DNA from: Volvariella volvacea V23
Lineage: Eukaryota; Basidiomycota; Agaricomycetes; Agaricales; Pluteaceae
DNA length: 64,000 nt
NCBI GenBank assembly: GCA_000349905.1
Contig: KB722736.1
Span: forward strand, 3,500,785 to 3,564,784
Direction: 5' to 3'
The position numbers and the translations under genes were made by a program. Positions 22,934 to 36,419 of the stretch are shown one piece after another. Position 1 is the first letter of the stretch. Each line of letters opens with the position of its first letter. Under the pieces are notes generated by a model, which did no database searches, was not told the DNA's origin, and was given only the letters and a program-made list of their open reading frames with translations.

Positions 22934-25900
22934 TCACCCAGAAGCTGGAGTCCTCTTGATGATGGTCTTTATTTTGGTACTACGGTATCCGTTCAAGACG
23001 CTGACACGGATGAAGATGACCTGTAGCAAACTTCAGAATCAATTGTAGGTATTGCCATGGCTCACTCACATTATTCTGATAAGGCTCAAAGGTCACCGTA
23101 TCTTTGCCCCAATAGCCATTTCTGTATGATATGGCGTGTCCGTTGTCTTGATTCTCGAGGTCTTCCGCTGCGTATGTGTAAACAGCAATGCGGACTTGGG
23201 TTTGAGTTCGAGGGTCGTCAGTATAAACATTAACCCTATAAACATCTCCGTCCTTGGTGAACCATTTCTGATCGTCTTCGTTGCCGACTTTGTAGAGCAA
23301 GTTGACGCTTCGGCTCGCGCCAAAGGGTGGCGTCCATACAGCCGCCCTTGCGAGTGGCAGCGTGGGCACGGGTTGTTTGGTGTCGAGAGTGTATTCGATA
23401 TTGTATGGTTGGTTCTCGTTTGGCCCGATTGAGCAATGGAAAATGAGTAAGACATAACGCCCAGGGGTTACCAAACTCGAGATACCAGATCCAAGGCGTT
23501 TGCAACAACCCTCACTTGAAGCAATCTGAAGCTGAGAACTAAGTCGGGTCAAGTTGTCATCTTTGATTGGTTTGCCATCGTCGTCAAAATGGGGCAACGA
23601 ATCGTTATCGAGGTCGAATGGACCATAGAGTTGGACCAAAGCATCCATCCCCTACAGAGTGAAATCAGCAAGGAGCCGAATCACCTGAACTTGTACCCAC
23701 ATTGAATTTGATATCAGCAAATCCACTCTCCCGTTTAACGTTAATACCAAACAGCTCGTGGGTACCCTTAATCTGAGTATAGCGCCATTGGACTACGCCT
23801 TCCTCCAATTTCACTGGAGCATATCGGTGAACGGGAATATACACGGCGCTTTCCGTCGGAACTTGTGGATTAGTGATGACCCCAGGTTGTATAGGAACCT
23901 TCGGTGGACCGGGCGGAGCCTCTGTTGCAACGGCGATCTTGTACTCGCTTTCAATGGGTTGAATGTCCTGGCCAGGTAATAGTGGAACAGGCCTGATTTG
24001 AGCTCTGACTACTACCCAGTAGGTGCCACGGGGAAGTGTCCAAACGATATTAACCGAGTCATGTCTTCCTTCTGTTCCTATTTCTTTAACTTCGTCGGGT
24101 GCCTTGTTGGGCCCTAAGAAACCGTTTTTGACGAAATCCACTTCACTCTGCTCCTCATACCCCTCATATAACATGATTTTTAGATCAGCGGGGTGCTTTC
24201 CTGCATTCCAAGCGGAAACAAGGTACTTTGCTTTACGCTGAATGTAGAGCGGGAAAACTTGGTATGTTATCTCTCCTTCTTCAGCGGGCAAATGGACGAC
24301 GACAGGGGCGACACTATTGACGCTAAGTGCAGTGCTGGTGTCATAGGCATACCCAAGCGATCTGGATGTTGCAAGTTAGTCTCTTGAACAGCTCAAGACC
24401 GATACGCTACACACCGATAGTCAAGCATATCTCTCGGTGTCAAGATGTATGAGAATTGAGGTAGATACGACTGGATATCTTCCTCGGTTTGCATTTTGTT
24501 ATTATCCCATGGCCACATCTGGCTGTGGTGATTGTAAGCTTAAAGGGTCAACGGAACAGACTATTAATGATGAACGCACTCGTCTAGGTTGTGCCCATCG
24601 GGGTAGTGATAACGGCGAATAGGTTCTTTGGAAGAAGCCGTCTCGTAGAGGTAGAGCCTGTCCTCGCGTTTGGGATAGAAGCTATACGGAAAGTTCGCTA
24701 AACGGAAAATGGCGCTGTATAAAATTCACGTACATTGGGCCGAAATGTCCTGAGTCTTGCCATTCTGCCCACAGCCTATCGATGTTGCAGTGGTGCATAA
24801 AAAACATCGGATCAGCTGTGGAGCAGGCAACGTTAGGCATAGTGGAAGCCCCATTAATAGCGTCGTCCTGTAGAATTGTGGTATAGAAACCGAACCAGTC
24901 GTGGGTCTCTATTGGGCGGTTAATACCATTCACCAGCAAAGGAACTGAATAGGACTCACGATTGTGCATGTGAGGCGATGCTTCCAGTGCCCATCGGAAC
25001 CCATGCACATCCTCACCTATTACAACACCCAGTCAGAGTATACGCACCGGACGATATGGACACTCACGGAATGCGCGGTCGCTGTCCCAAACCAATGGCT
25101 TGTTAGCTGTTGTCTGGCTGGCGCCGCCAGAGTCCACAGTTGAAGACCCCGTTGAGGTAACACTCGCTTCACTGACAAGCTGTGTAGGATATAGGTGAGG
25201 TGGAAGCTCCCTGCCAATATAGATAGTTCCATTTGGGAGGTGAGTGTTTGGGGAAGGATTAGCAGGTCCAGGGTTCTGTGGAATCATATCTGATCGCATA
25301 ACCAGCTTTTCGGGTCCAAAAAGGGCCTTGCGTTTGGTGAACTCGATAACATCTGTGGTGGTGGCGAGGTCTTCGAAATCTCCCAGATAACGGACAATCG
25401 ACCGGCCAAGTGATGCCTGAACCTTCCACTCTCCTGTCACGGGATCCTTGAGGGAGCCGCCTGGGTTATTGGGATCACGAACAAACCATGCTGGGCGATG
25501 GAGAGCAGTTTCAATCATCCACCCTTGGTCCAGAGTGAAGGGGCCATTGACCATGGCACCTCCCTTTCCATCGTGACCGCCGTTACCGCCCATATAAGCA
25601 GGGCTGAACAGGACCTTGTTGAACTCGCGATCCGTCCAGTCCCAGCTATTAGAGGATCAGAACGTCAATGTAAATTTACTAGAATTACAAATAAAACTCA
25701 CTATGGGAGCGTTACGCTTGGATCTACAGCTTGCAGCGCAGCCTCAAATTCGAGCAATAATTGGCGGTGCCATGGCAAGAATCTAACAAACAATCAGAAT
25801 ACGAAACAAAGTTTAGGAGACGGGGCGTACCCAGGGTTATCGTGAGCGGGGTCAGCCCACCCAACATCATTACGGGAGACCTTCTGGTGTTGGCGCCTCC

Positions 25901-26084
25901 AAGTGCGGTGTAACTCGACGGCGCCCATGTGAAGGGCGGTGAATTCGTCATATATAGAGACAACACCCCCAGGGCGGCTGCGGCTTTTGATAGCTTTGAG
26001 AGCGGCAATGAACCGCTTCCACTCTTCTGCAGTAAGGTGCTTTGCGTTCTTTCGAACGCGAGAGCCAATAGTCGCTCCAGCCAT
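22934..26084 (-). CDS. Long tyrosinase (bacterial-type copper centre) with C-terminal extension
   Basis: Type-3 copper monophenol/diphenol oxidase. Ten exons fit in phase (26084-25831, 25782-25702, 25645-25068, 25016-24960, 24908-24734, 24681-24580, 24522-24415, 24361-23701, 23651-23070 and 23020-22934), giving 894 residues. Cu[11 protein letters not shown] and [19 protein letters not shown]. CuB: ASPHMHNQTHDWFG, where HxxxH appears only after removing the 51-nt intron 24959-24909, then [18 protein letters not shown]. The FLPWHR and LPYWDW segments resemble actinobacterial tyrosinases more than classic mushroom PPOs. After [12 protein letters not shown], about 500 residues follow that I cannot assign. 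They contain strand-rich segments ([30 protein letters not shown]) suggestive of beta-sandwich domains. No signal peptide is visible, so a cytosolic or latent enzyme is likely. Confidence 0.88.
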
Positions 26085-26874
26085 GAGAGGAAGGACTGGG
26101 ATTGACTGTATGAGGGGGCCTTTATACCAAGTGTTCTGGGGGCCTTTGAGAGTCGCTAACCTGTATAGACCAACCTGCTGACCACCGAGGATGACAGGAG
26201 GAATGCTTCGTCGGGCAGAAGCGCATGCATTCAGGGATTGGGGCTCGCAGAAAGCAGACTAAAGGAGCGTCTAGGCACAGGGAAAGTGCCTCAAATGTAA
26301 TGTCACGATGGCTGGAATGCCGTTTGCTGTGATCAGCAGCCCATCTAATGGCATGGAGGGTTGTCTTGGGGTGGGGTGCCTGCCCTATTAGTATTGAGCC
26401 CCGGCATTTGCAAAGCTCCTGGCCCCAAAGGCGGTCATTCTATGGAAGGGCGCATAAGAACTCGAGATGACCAAGAGATATTTTTGCACCGAGGATTGAT
26501 ACGTACGTACTGGATGACAAGATCATTGAAGTATGTAGGTCGAATGATCTCAAAACAAGACCAAACAGGACGATTGGGGCGGTGGTGGGAACCTGTTAGG
26601 TAAGCCGATGCAGGGAGGACCTGCGCAGTTATTGTGGCTGAGCGTTGGCAGCAGAAGGAAGGCGCAGAGGCCGGTTGGCAAGTCGCGAAATCAGTGGACA
26701 AAGCCCGTAAAATATCAAAGCGCCCACTGGAAAGGGACCGACGACGTGATGCCCAGCGTCCTCGCTCTCTCTCCCACACTCCAGCCTGTGGCAGATAACA
26801 CCAACGTTATAACACCCTTGGCCCTGCAACACCCAGGCCCACGTTTCTCCCATCTCAGGTCTTCCCAGTGCGAC
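26085..26874. promoter_or_regulatory. Divergent promoter region, tyrosinase and Zap1-like regulator
   Basis: About 790 bp lie between divergent start codons. On the minus strand a TATAAA hexamer occurs at 26126-26121, 37 bp upstream of the tyrosinase ATG, which would allow only a very short leader. No clear zinc-response element was found by eye. The plus strand from 26608 is open and in frame with the regulator start at 26875. Confidence 0.4.
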
Positions 26875-29154
26875 ATGGATCCTCCTCACCACCATCTTCC
26901 CAGTCCCCCTTCCCAAAAATCTTCTCCCGAACGTCTCTCCCAAAAAAGTGCTTGCATGGATTGCGTCTCCGAATGCACCGAACCACTCTGCCCGTCTGCC
27001 GATATGGTCATCACCTCCCAGTGTACAGACCAATGCGTGGTCATAGCATGTGACGACCCCGACCATGCCAGTAAGATGAAATGCCATAAAGACAGAGACC
27101 ACCTCCCATGCGACTTTATCTGCGACAGAACGAACAATTGTGTCGACTGCACCGGCTTGGACGAATTCGTAAGCCTGCCCACACCCCATACGCTTCTCAG
27201 CCTTTGCTTACCTACCTCCAGCTTCGTTGCTGTACAGATTATCATTGGTATTCCAACTCGACAAATCAAGCTCGATACCACATCGACCATTGCAACTCTG
27301 CTTTGTCCTGGGACCCTTGTTTTGACGCATTTCTCTGCGAGTGTCGGGAGCCTGATGCCATTCGCGATTCGCCGTTGGGAAAGGTGTATCCTAGCGAATC
27401 ACCGGCCTTACCGATGCATTGTCCTACATCCTCAGTATCCTCCAATTGCCCAACTGTAACACCATCGCTCCCAAGTTCAGGGTCATCGACCGGACCCTCA
27501 GCTTACACAGGCCAAAGACCCCACGCTCTGCCATCCCCTCATTTTAATACCAACCCGCATATTGATTCGTCTGCTTTTGGCAGCCATCATGCACCCCAGG
27601 CTCAATATACATCATCTCGTGTGCCTACGAATCCCATTTGTCTCTCCACCTTGGACAGCACCACACCAGAGATGCTGACCTGTATGTGGGGCAATTGCCA
27701 AGCCATCTTTCCTTCCTTGTCAGAACTCGTAGGACATGTTAATCTTGAGCACCTTCGGCTGCCATCGGCCTCGTCTTCCCCACCGAGTTCATCATACCTC
27801 AAAACTGAGCTTGATCCCGCCCCATTGGAGCCTAATTCTGCTTCGAATCTTTCCTGTCTCTGGAGGAACTGTCATCTATATTCAACACCGGAATCCATAC
27901 CTGGCCCCTCTGGATACAATGGTACATCGAATAAAAACCAAACGGCTGGGATGTTAGACTTTTTGGCGTCGCATCTCCTTCAGGATCACCTCGGATTACC
28001 CCCAAGCGCAAGCACGGCGTATAGCTATCCTCCAGTAGGACAAGTGCAGGCACTGCGTTCGCCTCTTACGACTAAACAGGACCATCAAGATATTCCTAAT
28101 ACCGAGCTCCCTTCCTTGGGCTCTTCAATTGGGTCTATGACGTCGTCACCTTCTGTTGCGCTTTCCCATCCTTCGCCTTTCGCTCCCATCAGCCCCTCGA
28201 GCTCAACTTTAGCATCCCAATCCCCTATATCCCCAGCATCGCCAAGTACCCCACATACTTGTGAAGGCAGTCATGTTTGCCTATGGACTGGTTGTTCATT
28301 GTCCTTCCCAACGTGTGATGAATTGACGGCCCATCTCACGGCTGTGCATGTTGGCTCCGGCAAGGCCCAATACGAATGTTTTTGGGAGGGGTGCAACAGG
28401 AATGGTGACAATGGGTTTGCCAGTAAACAAAAAATATGTCGACACCTACAGGTTTGTTTATCTTACATGCGTTGACGTGTTTCATAGCACGCTAACACAA
28501 CTTTGCCCTAGTCGCATACGGGACACCGTCCATTCCAGTGTCAAATCTGCCATCAGAATTTCTCGGAGGCTGCTACACTACAGCAACACATGCGTAGACA
28601 TACCCATGAACGTGTGTACAGCCTTCCCTTACCTGATGTATGCATTTTCACCTGCTTGGTTCATACATTTAGGACCCTACGTTTGTGATTACCCTGGATG
28701 TGGCAAGGCATTTGCTATTACTGGGGCACTGACCATCCACAAGCGCACACATAACGGTCAGAAACCCTTCAAATGCAGCTATTGCGATCGGTGAGTATCT
28801 GTTTAAATCCTGTGCTTTGAATTGCGCTCATGTACACATTATCAGAGCATTTGCCGAATCATCAAACTTGTCTAAACACGTAGGTCACTCAACACCAGAC
28901 AATTGGTATTTACTTACTTTGCTCTGTTATGACAGCTACGTACGCATACGGGCGCAAGACCATATTCTTGCCCAGAACCAAACTGTAATAAATCGTTCGC
29001 CCGTCCGGATCAACTAACGCGTCACATGGGAGTTCACAAGAGACGACTTCTCAACAATGCGACGACTGGAGCTGTGCCCAATAATCGACCAATTGTAGAA
29101 CCGACGCATACGACCATGCTGACCTCAAGCCTCACTGCGCAACAGACGATTTGA
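26875..29154 (+). CDS. Zap1-like C2H2 zinc-finger transcription factor
   Basis: Six exons (26875-27168, 27222-28451, 28512-28611, 28673-28790, 28846-28879 and 28936-29154) give 664 residues in phase. The C-terminus has a run of C2H2 fingers: an atypical [20 protein letters not shown] / [10 protein letters not shown] pair, then four regular ones joined by HTHERPY-, HNGQKPF- and HTGARPY-type linkers. A further [20 protein letters not shown] finger lies near residue 255. This paired-finger order resembles yeast Zap1, the zinc-deficiency regulator. The N-terminus (about residues 20-140) is unusually Cys-rich and might sense metal. Orthology to Zap1 is likely but not certain, and zinc control is inferred from family resemblance. 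It is divergent from the tyrosinase, a copper enzyme. Confidence 0.82.
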
Positions 29155-29495
29155 TGTTGATCTTTGCGTTGTATTCGTATGGTACCATGTTGACATCTAA
29201 TGTGCTGGATATCTTTTGTATTTATGCGATAAACTGCAGTTGCTATTCTATGCTGTAGAGCTTAGCAGCGCGGAGTATGCTTTAATTTCATTCATTTGGA
29301 TTGACACCAAATCTCTCCAAAGGATACCAGTGCCACGCACGGAGTGTATTGTCCGCAATTGCTTCTGCAAGCAAATTCGGTGACTTTGTAGGCTCGTATT
29401 GAGTCGCACCGAGTCTAATACAGCACCATTAGGAGCACATACTTACTCGACCAGGAGAAGCGTTACGCTAGCCTTGTGCTACATAGATAACTATG
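29155..29495. other. Intergenic region between convergent genes
   Basis: About 340 bp between the 3' ends of the Zap1-like and F-box-like genes. No feature was recognised beyond presumed 3' untranslated sequence. Confidence 0.5.
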
Positions 29496-30311
29496 TCATG
29501 CGCGATCGGGGTCCTTGAACTTTGCCAGCACATCCATCGGCGGAGCAGTCGAATTATGGCTGGCCACTAATTGTTGCAGGAGTCTGCACTTTGGGACCAA
29601 TACCTCTGCTACGTCGGTGACATCTTCCTCTCGGGCGTGCAAGACCAATTTTCTGAGCCAAGGAAACGATAACCTGTCTAATCTGCACCTGATGCCGTCG
29701 ATTGGTCTCCCTTTATCCCTCCACTTTGCTATACACACGGCCTCCTCGCGCGTTGGCATTAGCTGTGAACTGTATGATATCTCGAGCTCCAGCAGCTCCA
29801 CCTGCTGTGGCAGCGATAGGAACGCTAGATGGTCTAGGACGTCTAGCACGGAGGCGTCGAAAAACTCGACCCTCAACTTGCGAACATTGGGAACATATGG
29901 CAATGCAGATATCATGACAGACAACCTATGAGCTTCGAATATTATTTGTTCATGGGTAGTTCGGGAGCCATATGCCTTGACATGGGGGCTTATGCCGGTG
30001 ACATCATGGATGATGGTTAGCGACCTGCAAGATAGGCCAGGTGAAATGAAGGGTGGTGGCTGGTTCAAGAACTCGCATTTGAGGCGGTCGAGATAGTCCT
30101 CCAGAAGCGTCTTAAGATACCCGGAAATGCGAGACGGCCGGGGGATGTAGGTGTCCTTGAAGGAAAGGTCCAGATAGATATCGTGGAACGCCGTGTTCAC
30201 CAAGGGCAATGCAGTCATCAGATGAACCCGCTCCTGGGATGTCAGAAGCGAGAGCCACAATATGTGAATGATTTTATGTACTAGCTGAAACGGGAGAGGC
30301 GAAGGAGACAT
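29496..30311 (-). CDS. F-box-like orphan protein
   Basis: A single-exon frame of 271 residues. It starts MSPSPLPFQLVHKIIHILW, with the Leu-Pro plus hydrophobic pattern of a basidiomycete F-box-like N-terminus (inferred, not a full F-box match). The rest has leucine-rich strand/helix alternation (LPYVPNVRKLRVEFFD; QQVELLELEISY; LSFPWLRKLVLHARE) typical of F-box/LRR-like families expanded in mushrooms. Such proteins would act as substrate adaptors for SCF ubiquitin ligases, but no partner can be shown here. The frame is open further upstream to 30437, but that part runs through a minisatellite, so the start at 30311 is preferred. Confidence 0.6.
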   Translation of the reverse strand: MSPSPLPFQLVHKIIHILWLSLLTSQERVHLMTALPLVNTAFHDIYLDLSFKDTYIPRPSRISGYLKTLLEDYLDRLKCEFLNQPPPFISPGLSCRSLTIIHDVTGISPHVKAYGSRTTHEQIIFEAHRLSVMISALPYVPNVRKLRVEFFDASVLDVLDHLAFLSLPQQVELLELEISYSSQLMPTREEAVCIAKWRDKGRPIDGIRCRLDRLSFPWLRKLVLHAREEDVTDVAEVLVPKCRLLQQLVASHNSTAPPMDVLAKFKDPDRA

Positions 30312-30701
30312 GTTGTCTCGGTGCTTACACATAGGAGTGCTATATAGGAAACACTGGAGACATGGAACACTAGATACAAGCAAGAACGCTGGATACAAGC
30401 AAGAAGTGCTGAGACAGGCAAGAAAGGCCGGATACAAGCAAGAACGCTGGATACAAGCAGTGGCAGACGGACGATTTGAGTTTCGCCGTCAAATGATGAT
30501 CGAGGGCGATATACCCATTTGTGGAAAGTCGTCCTGGGCGACACAGGGCAGTGACTATTCCCCGTTGATCATGTCAATGCCACCCCCTGGCTGTCGTCGT
30601 TTTTATCCATGTTTAAATCCGACGATATCGCCAATATCCTCTCTTTCTTCTCTTCTGTCAGTCCGTGCTGCCCTCAATCTCGTTGACGGCCCGCCACCGA
30701 C
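30312..30701. other. Divergent intergenic region, F-box-like and DUF6533 genes
   Basis: About 390 bp, of which 30371-30460 is a minisatellite described separately. The remainder shows a pyrimidine-rich tract (about 30630-30660) ahead of the plus-strand gene. No other element was recognised. Confidence 0.45.
30371..30460. repeat. Minisatellite, about 4.6 units of 19-20 nt
   Basis: Imperfect tandem units with the core GGATACAAGCAAGAACGCT. Copies lie near 30371, 30390, 30410 (the most diverged, GAGACAGGCAAGAAAGGCC), 30430 and 30449. It sits 60-150 bp upstream of the preferred F-box-like start codon, in its probable promoter or leader. Confidence 0.85.
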
Positions 30702-32511
30702 ATGGACACCTTTGCTGTCAAGGTGGCGGCCTTGACCGCCATTAGACGGTGCGTACAGGGTGCCCTTTGCCCGTCGGCTCTCGATCTGAATCCTCGGAGC
30801 TAGGGTACGGTATCATATATTAGGTTAGTCGTGCTCCCAGTCAAAACCCGTTGTTCTGACAGGATCTCCCTAGTTGTCTGTAAGCACCACACCAACATTG
30901 CTTGCATTCACGCTTCTCATGGCAATGCAAATCCACCGCAATAGACGCACTCTTCGTCTGGGATGCAATGCTATTGTGCGTATCGTCCTCATCGGTTCCT
31001 ACCACAAGCCCCTCCGGCTGACTTCCCTATCAGAATTAGCGAAGAATGGGAGCTAGTTCGTTCAACAATCTCACTATTATCCTCCGTGGCATAACCAACC
31101 TATCACATATTTTCTTCTCTAGGTTTACAAAGCACGACTCAATTATGTCAAAATCAACTACTTAATCTGTCGATTTTATCCCCTTCTGGTGTGGCCAATT
31201 ATCATGTACTTTTGGGTTCTGGACCACAACATCGAAACCTGCGAGAATGTGCTTGTACTTGTGAACGGGCTTCTAATACCATTAGTGAGTAACTCAAGGA
31301 TCAGTGCTACGGGACAAAGGCGCATCTAACTCGCAGAATACCAGCAATTTTTCCCTCAAGGTTCACTCATCCAGATCATCTTTCATATTGCAGGGCTGAC
31401 GTCCAATTCCAGCCGTGCTCCTCGCCAGGGCCTGGGCCTTTTCTGGCCAGAACAAATATATCCTTGTCCTTTGCTTTATGTGTTTAGGGTTTCTCCTTTC
31501 AGCCGAAGTATGGGGATATCTCGTCGGAGTCAAGCTAGGCTACAGCGCATTTCGCCTATTTGGGAAGACGGGGTGTTTTCGAGAGCATTCACCCGATGAG
31601 AAAAGGACCTCTCAGCGAGTTGCAGTGCGTATGTCATACCTTACTCACGGCTTCAGTTGCCAACAACCTTGTACAGCATGCCATTGTAAGGAGTACATTC
31701 TATTGCACCCTATGCTCCTTCAACTGATTCAAGTAGCTAAGTGCTCTACTTGTCGACACCATAGCTACATTTATTGTTATCGGGGTAAGACCCGCCCTAG
31801 CTGTTCCCTACTGCGATGATGTACCGTTTATCACAGCATTGCATAAGGACAAGGAGTACGCAAGGACAAATCGGCCGATTGATCATTCAACAAGGTATGC
31901 GACTCCTAATTATTAAAATTCAACCAAGAAATATGATCTGTTATTCAATTTCCAGGCCTCGCTTGGTTCGTCCTAATGGTCTCATTATATGCCGTCACAG
32001 CAGCCCTATACCTTGGGTGAGTGTGGGCAGGGCTGGCCTTCGAAAAACGTGTCCCCTCTTTAGACCCGCTCTTTTTTTTTCCTGCTCATAAAGATTGCTT
32101 GATCTTCTTCTTACCTGTACGTCGCATGTTTTCAGGCCCAATCGATTCCTAGATGGCGTTTCCCTTCCTTTCGTGCTCGTGTTACCAAATATGTTGGTGT
32201 GTCTCCCAGCCCCAATTTACCCTCTATCCAAACCCTCATCTTCCACTGCCACCGAACTATTAGGCCTGCCGCGTGTAAGCATTCATCGATCTCTACTAAC
32301 CACTAACAGTTTACCCATCGCGGTTCCAACAAAAATTAGGATTCTACAAATACGAAGGCAATTTATGCCCACAGAAACTCAGCAATCTAATATCTTGTCC
32401 CTTGTGGTACAGGATGCGATGGACATCCTCAATGAACCGCAAGGGGAAGCGAATCAAGACCCACGTCAACGTGTCACGGAACGGAATCCTCGGAGAATAC
32501 TCCGTAGTTAA
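30702..32511 (+). CDS. DUF6533-type multi-pass membrane protein, probably frameshifted
   Basis: Exons 30702-30748, 30863-30879, 30945-30975, 31034-31055 and 31123-31284 join in phase. They read MDTFAVKVAALTAIRR, then ISLVVYDALFVWDAML, ISEEWELVYKARLNYVK and ICRFYPLLVWPIIMYFW. This is the N-terminal signature of the basidiomycete DUF6533 family of about seven-helix proteins of unknown role. The next exon (from about 31345, FFPQGSLIQIIFHIAG) must shift frame by one base near 31412 to reach the obvious continuation AVLLARAWAFSGQNKYILVL. The gap is far too short for an intron. Later membrane segments (LAWFVLMVSLYAVTAALYL near 31955; GPNRFLDGVSLPFVLVLP near 32136) are recognisable, but exon edges after 31630 are unclear and the 3' end is a guess. 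It is either a pseudogene or carries a base error. Confidence 0.55.
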
Positions 32512-33073
32512 TATAAACCGCCCAGGACGTGAAGCAAGGGCAGTATTATGCCAGTGTACCACCGGACCCTGACCCTAAGCAAACACCTCTCCTCCCTGGA
32601 GGGAAGGACACCGAAAATGACCGCGCCAACCAAGTTGCGGTGCCAGCTCCTTCGGCTTCCCGTTACTGTGCAATCTCTGTTCAATGAAGCCTGCTTATCA
32701 CGGCTTAAATTACGAAGGACAAGACAAGGAGCGATTAATTCAGTTTCAGTCTTTGGTGCTCTCGACGCTATTACGAATGCTCTAATTATTCACTCTATGT
32801 GGAATAGTTTTTATAGAATCGTGGGGACATGTTGTCTAAATTATTCGGTATCGTTGCAAATGTGCTTTGTTGTCTGCTTTCTGTACACAGCGTTTCTCTG
32901 GGCCTCGTGGCTCTAGCTAATATGTATTGGTCGTAAGACACTGGAGTAGCGATTCTACAACATTGACTATTACTTGGACTGCAGGTATACTGTATGTAAT
33001 TAATGCGAGCAAAGACTAGTGGAAATGGGTAACCATTATGTGATCTTTGAAAGCGATAACCACACGATGGTCA
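32512..33073. other. Intergenic region between convergent genes
   Basis: About 560 bp, fairly AT-rich. One plus-strand frame (to 32916) has no recognisable domain and is probably chance. Nothing else was recognised. Confidence 0.45.
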
Positions 33074-35233
<2,160 letters not shown>

Positions 35234-35711
35234 ACGGAAGATGGGAGAGTGAGAGTGAGAGGGGAACTACGAGTATGATGGAAATGCATGAAGATTTGAA
35301 GCGGGGTTTATATAATGAGGATTGATTTTTGTGTGGAAAAAATCTGAGAGGGAGGCCCAAACCGGCGTGGTCTGGGCGTTCGGCATGCAGTGCTCATAGA
35401 TGGATTATGAAAAATAATCTAGGAAACAGTCACAACAGGTCCGCCAATTTGCCTGATCGATTTATAACCACAACTTCCCCATTACCTAGCCTCATCTTCC
35501 GCAGGAGCAGGAATAAAGCTCGTGCTGCCGATGTTCAAGGCACCTTCTCCAGGGTCAACATTGTCCTCCCCTTGAACACATTTGGTACTCAAGATTCCAG
35601 GGTCCCCACCTGGTGTTGCTTCGGATGCTGGGGCAGAAGACATCATGGGGTCAAGACCAGGAACTGCCCAGCATCAGGTTGTGATAAGCTGGCCCTGTCT
35701 GGATGCAACAA
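35234..35711. other. Intergenic region, monooxygenase promoter and TMA16 3' side
   Basis: About 480 bp. A TATA-like TTATATAAT on the plus strand lies near 35308-35316, about 80 bp upstream of the monooxygenase start on the opposite strand. No gene or repeat was recognised. Confidence 0.4.
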
Positions 35712-36419
35712 TTACTGCGTTTCCTCAACTACCATCTCCACCTCCCGCACGCTCGTCTCGATGATGCTGGGGTGCTTTCCGGGCCTCGAGACAATCACCC
35801 TCTCGGGCTCTGTGCTGGATATGCGAATGAAGCGGAGGAGGTCCATGAAGGCCACTTCCTTTTGGTCCCAACGCCGGAAAAGTTCGACATTTTGTGCGTG
35901 TGTCAGGTCTGGGACCTCTGGTTAATAAAAGCATTCACATGCACGCGTCAGCAACCCGCCAGGCTCGGGCATGGCTAGCGACTCTTCTCACCTAGACCAG
36001 TGCGATACTCCTCCGCCTCCCTCAACTTCATGTCCTCAAGTTTCATTTCCTTTGTACCTTTCGGTCGACCCTTTCGCCTCGCTGTTCTTTCTGCTTCCAG
36101 ATCCTCATCAAACCTGGTCAGCCATACCTCCTGCACGATCTGGTGGAGGTCATCCAGTGTGAGAACACCCTCTTCCGGGAGTGCATGATACCAGAACCCA
36201 TATATATCCGCTATCTTCTTCTTAATACATGCTATACGGGACCTGGAAATATGGTCTCGCACCAACGCTGTGGCCCCGCTGAGTGCGCTGGGCAGCCAGA
36301 TCGTGCATTCTGCTCTTTCTCAGAGACTGTCGGGCCAGCTGACCTGCCTTTCTTGACGAGGGGTGGAAGATCTTCTCCTTCTTTTGCTTTGGCGCTTTCT
36401 CCGATTTTGAGGGCGCCAT
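35712..36419 (-). CDS. TMA16: Translation machinery-associated protein 16
   Basis: TMA16 is a small basic protein associated with pre-60S ribosomes. The start MAPSKSEKAPKQKKEKIFHP and SRKAGQLARQSLRKSR match the family N-terminus. The middle has DIYGFWYHALPEEGVLTLDD and WLTRFDEDLEAERTARRKGR, and the last exon gives LEVPDLTHAQNVELFRRWD. The second intron, from about 36000 to 35920, fits well. The first junction (about 36285-36250) is uncertain: the in-phase choice with a consensus donor makes an intron of only 31 nt, while a 54-nt alternative has a weak donor. The product is about 195 residues. It is divergent from MOZART1. Confidence 0.85.

Noticed and set aside
24880..25020. Apparent loss of the second CuB histidine in the tyrosinase (HNRES instead of HxxxH)
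   Set aside because: The unspliced reading hides a 51-nt GT-AG intron; splicing it out restores HNQTH, so the site is canonical.
32548..32916. Plus-strand 122-codon frame with hydrophobic stretches
   Set aside because: No ATG context, intron logic or family resemblance; it lies in AT-rich intergenic sequence and is probably chance.
35329..35925. Plus-strand frame of 198 codons opposite TMA16
   Set aside because: Its second half is antisense to the well-supported TMA16 last exon, and the peptide has no domain signature.
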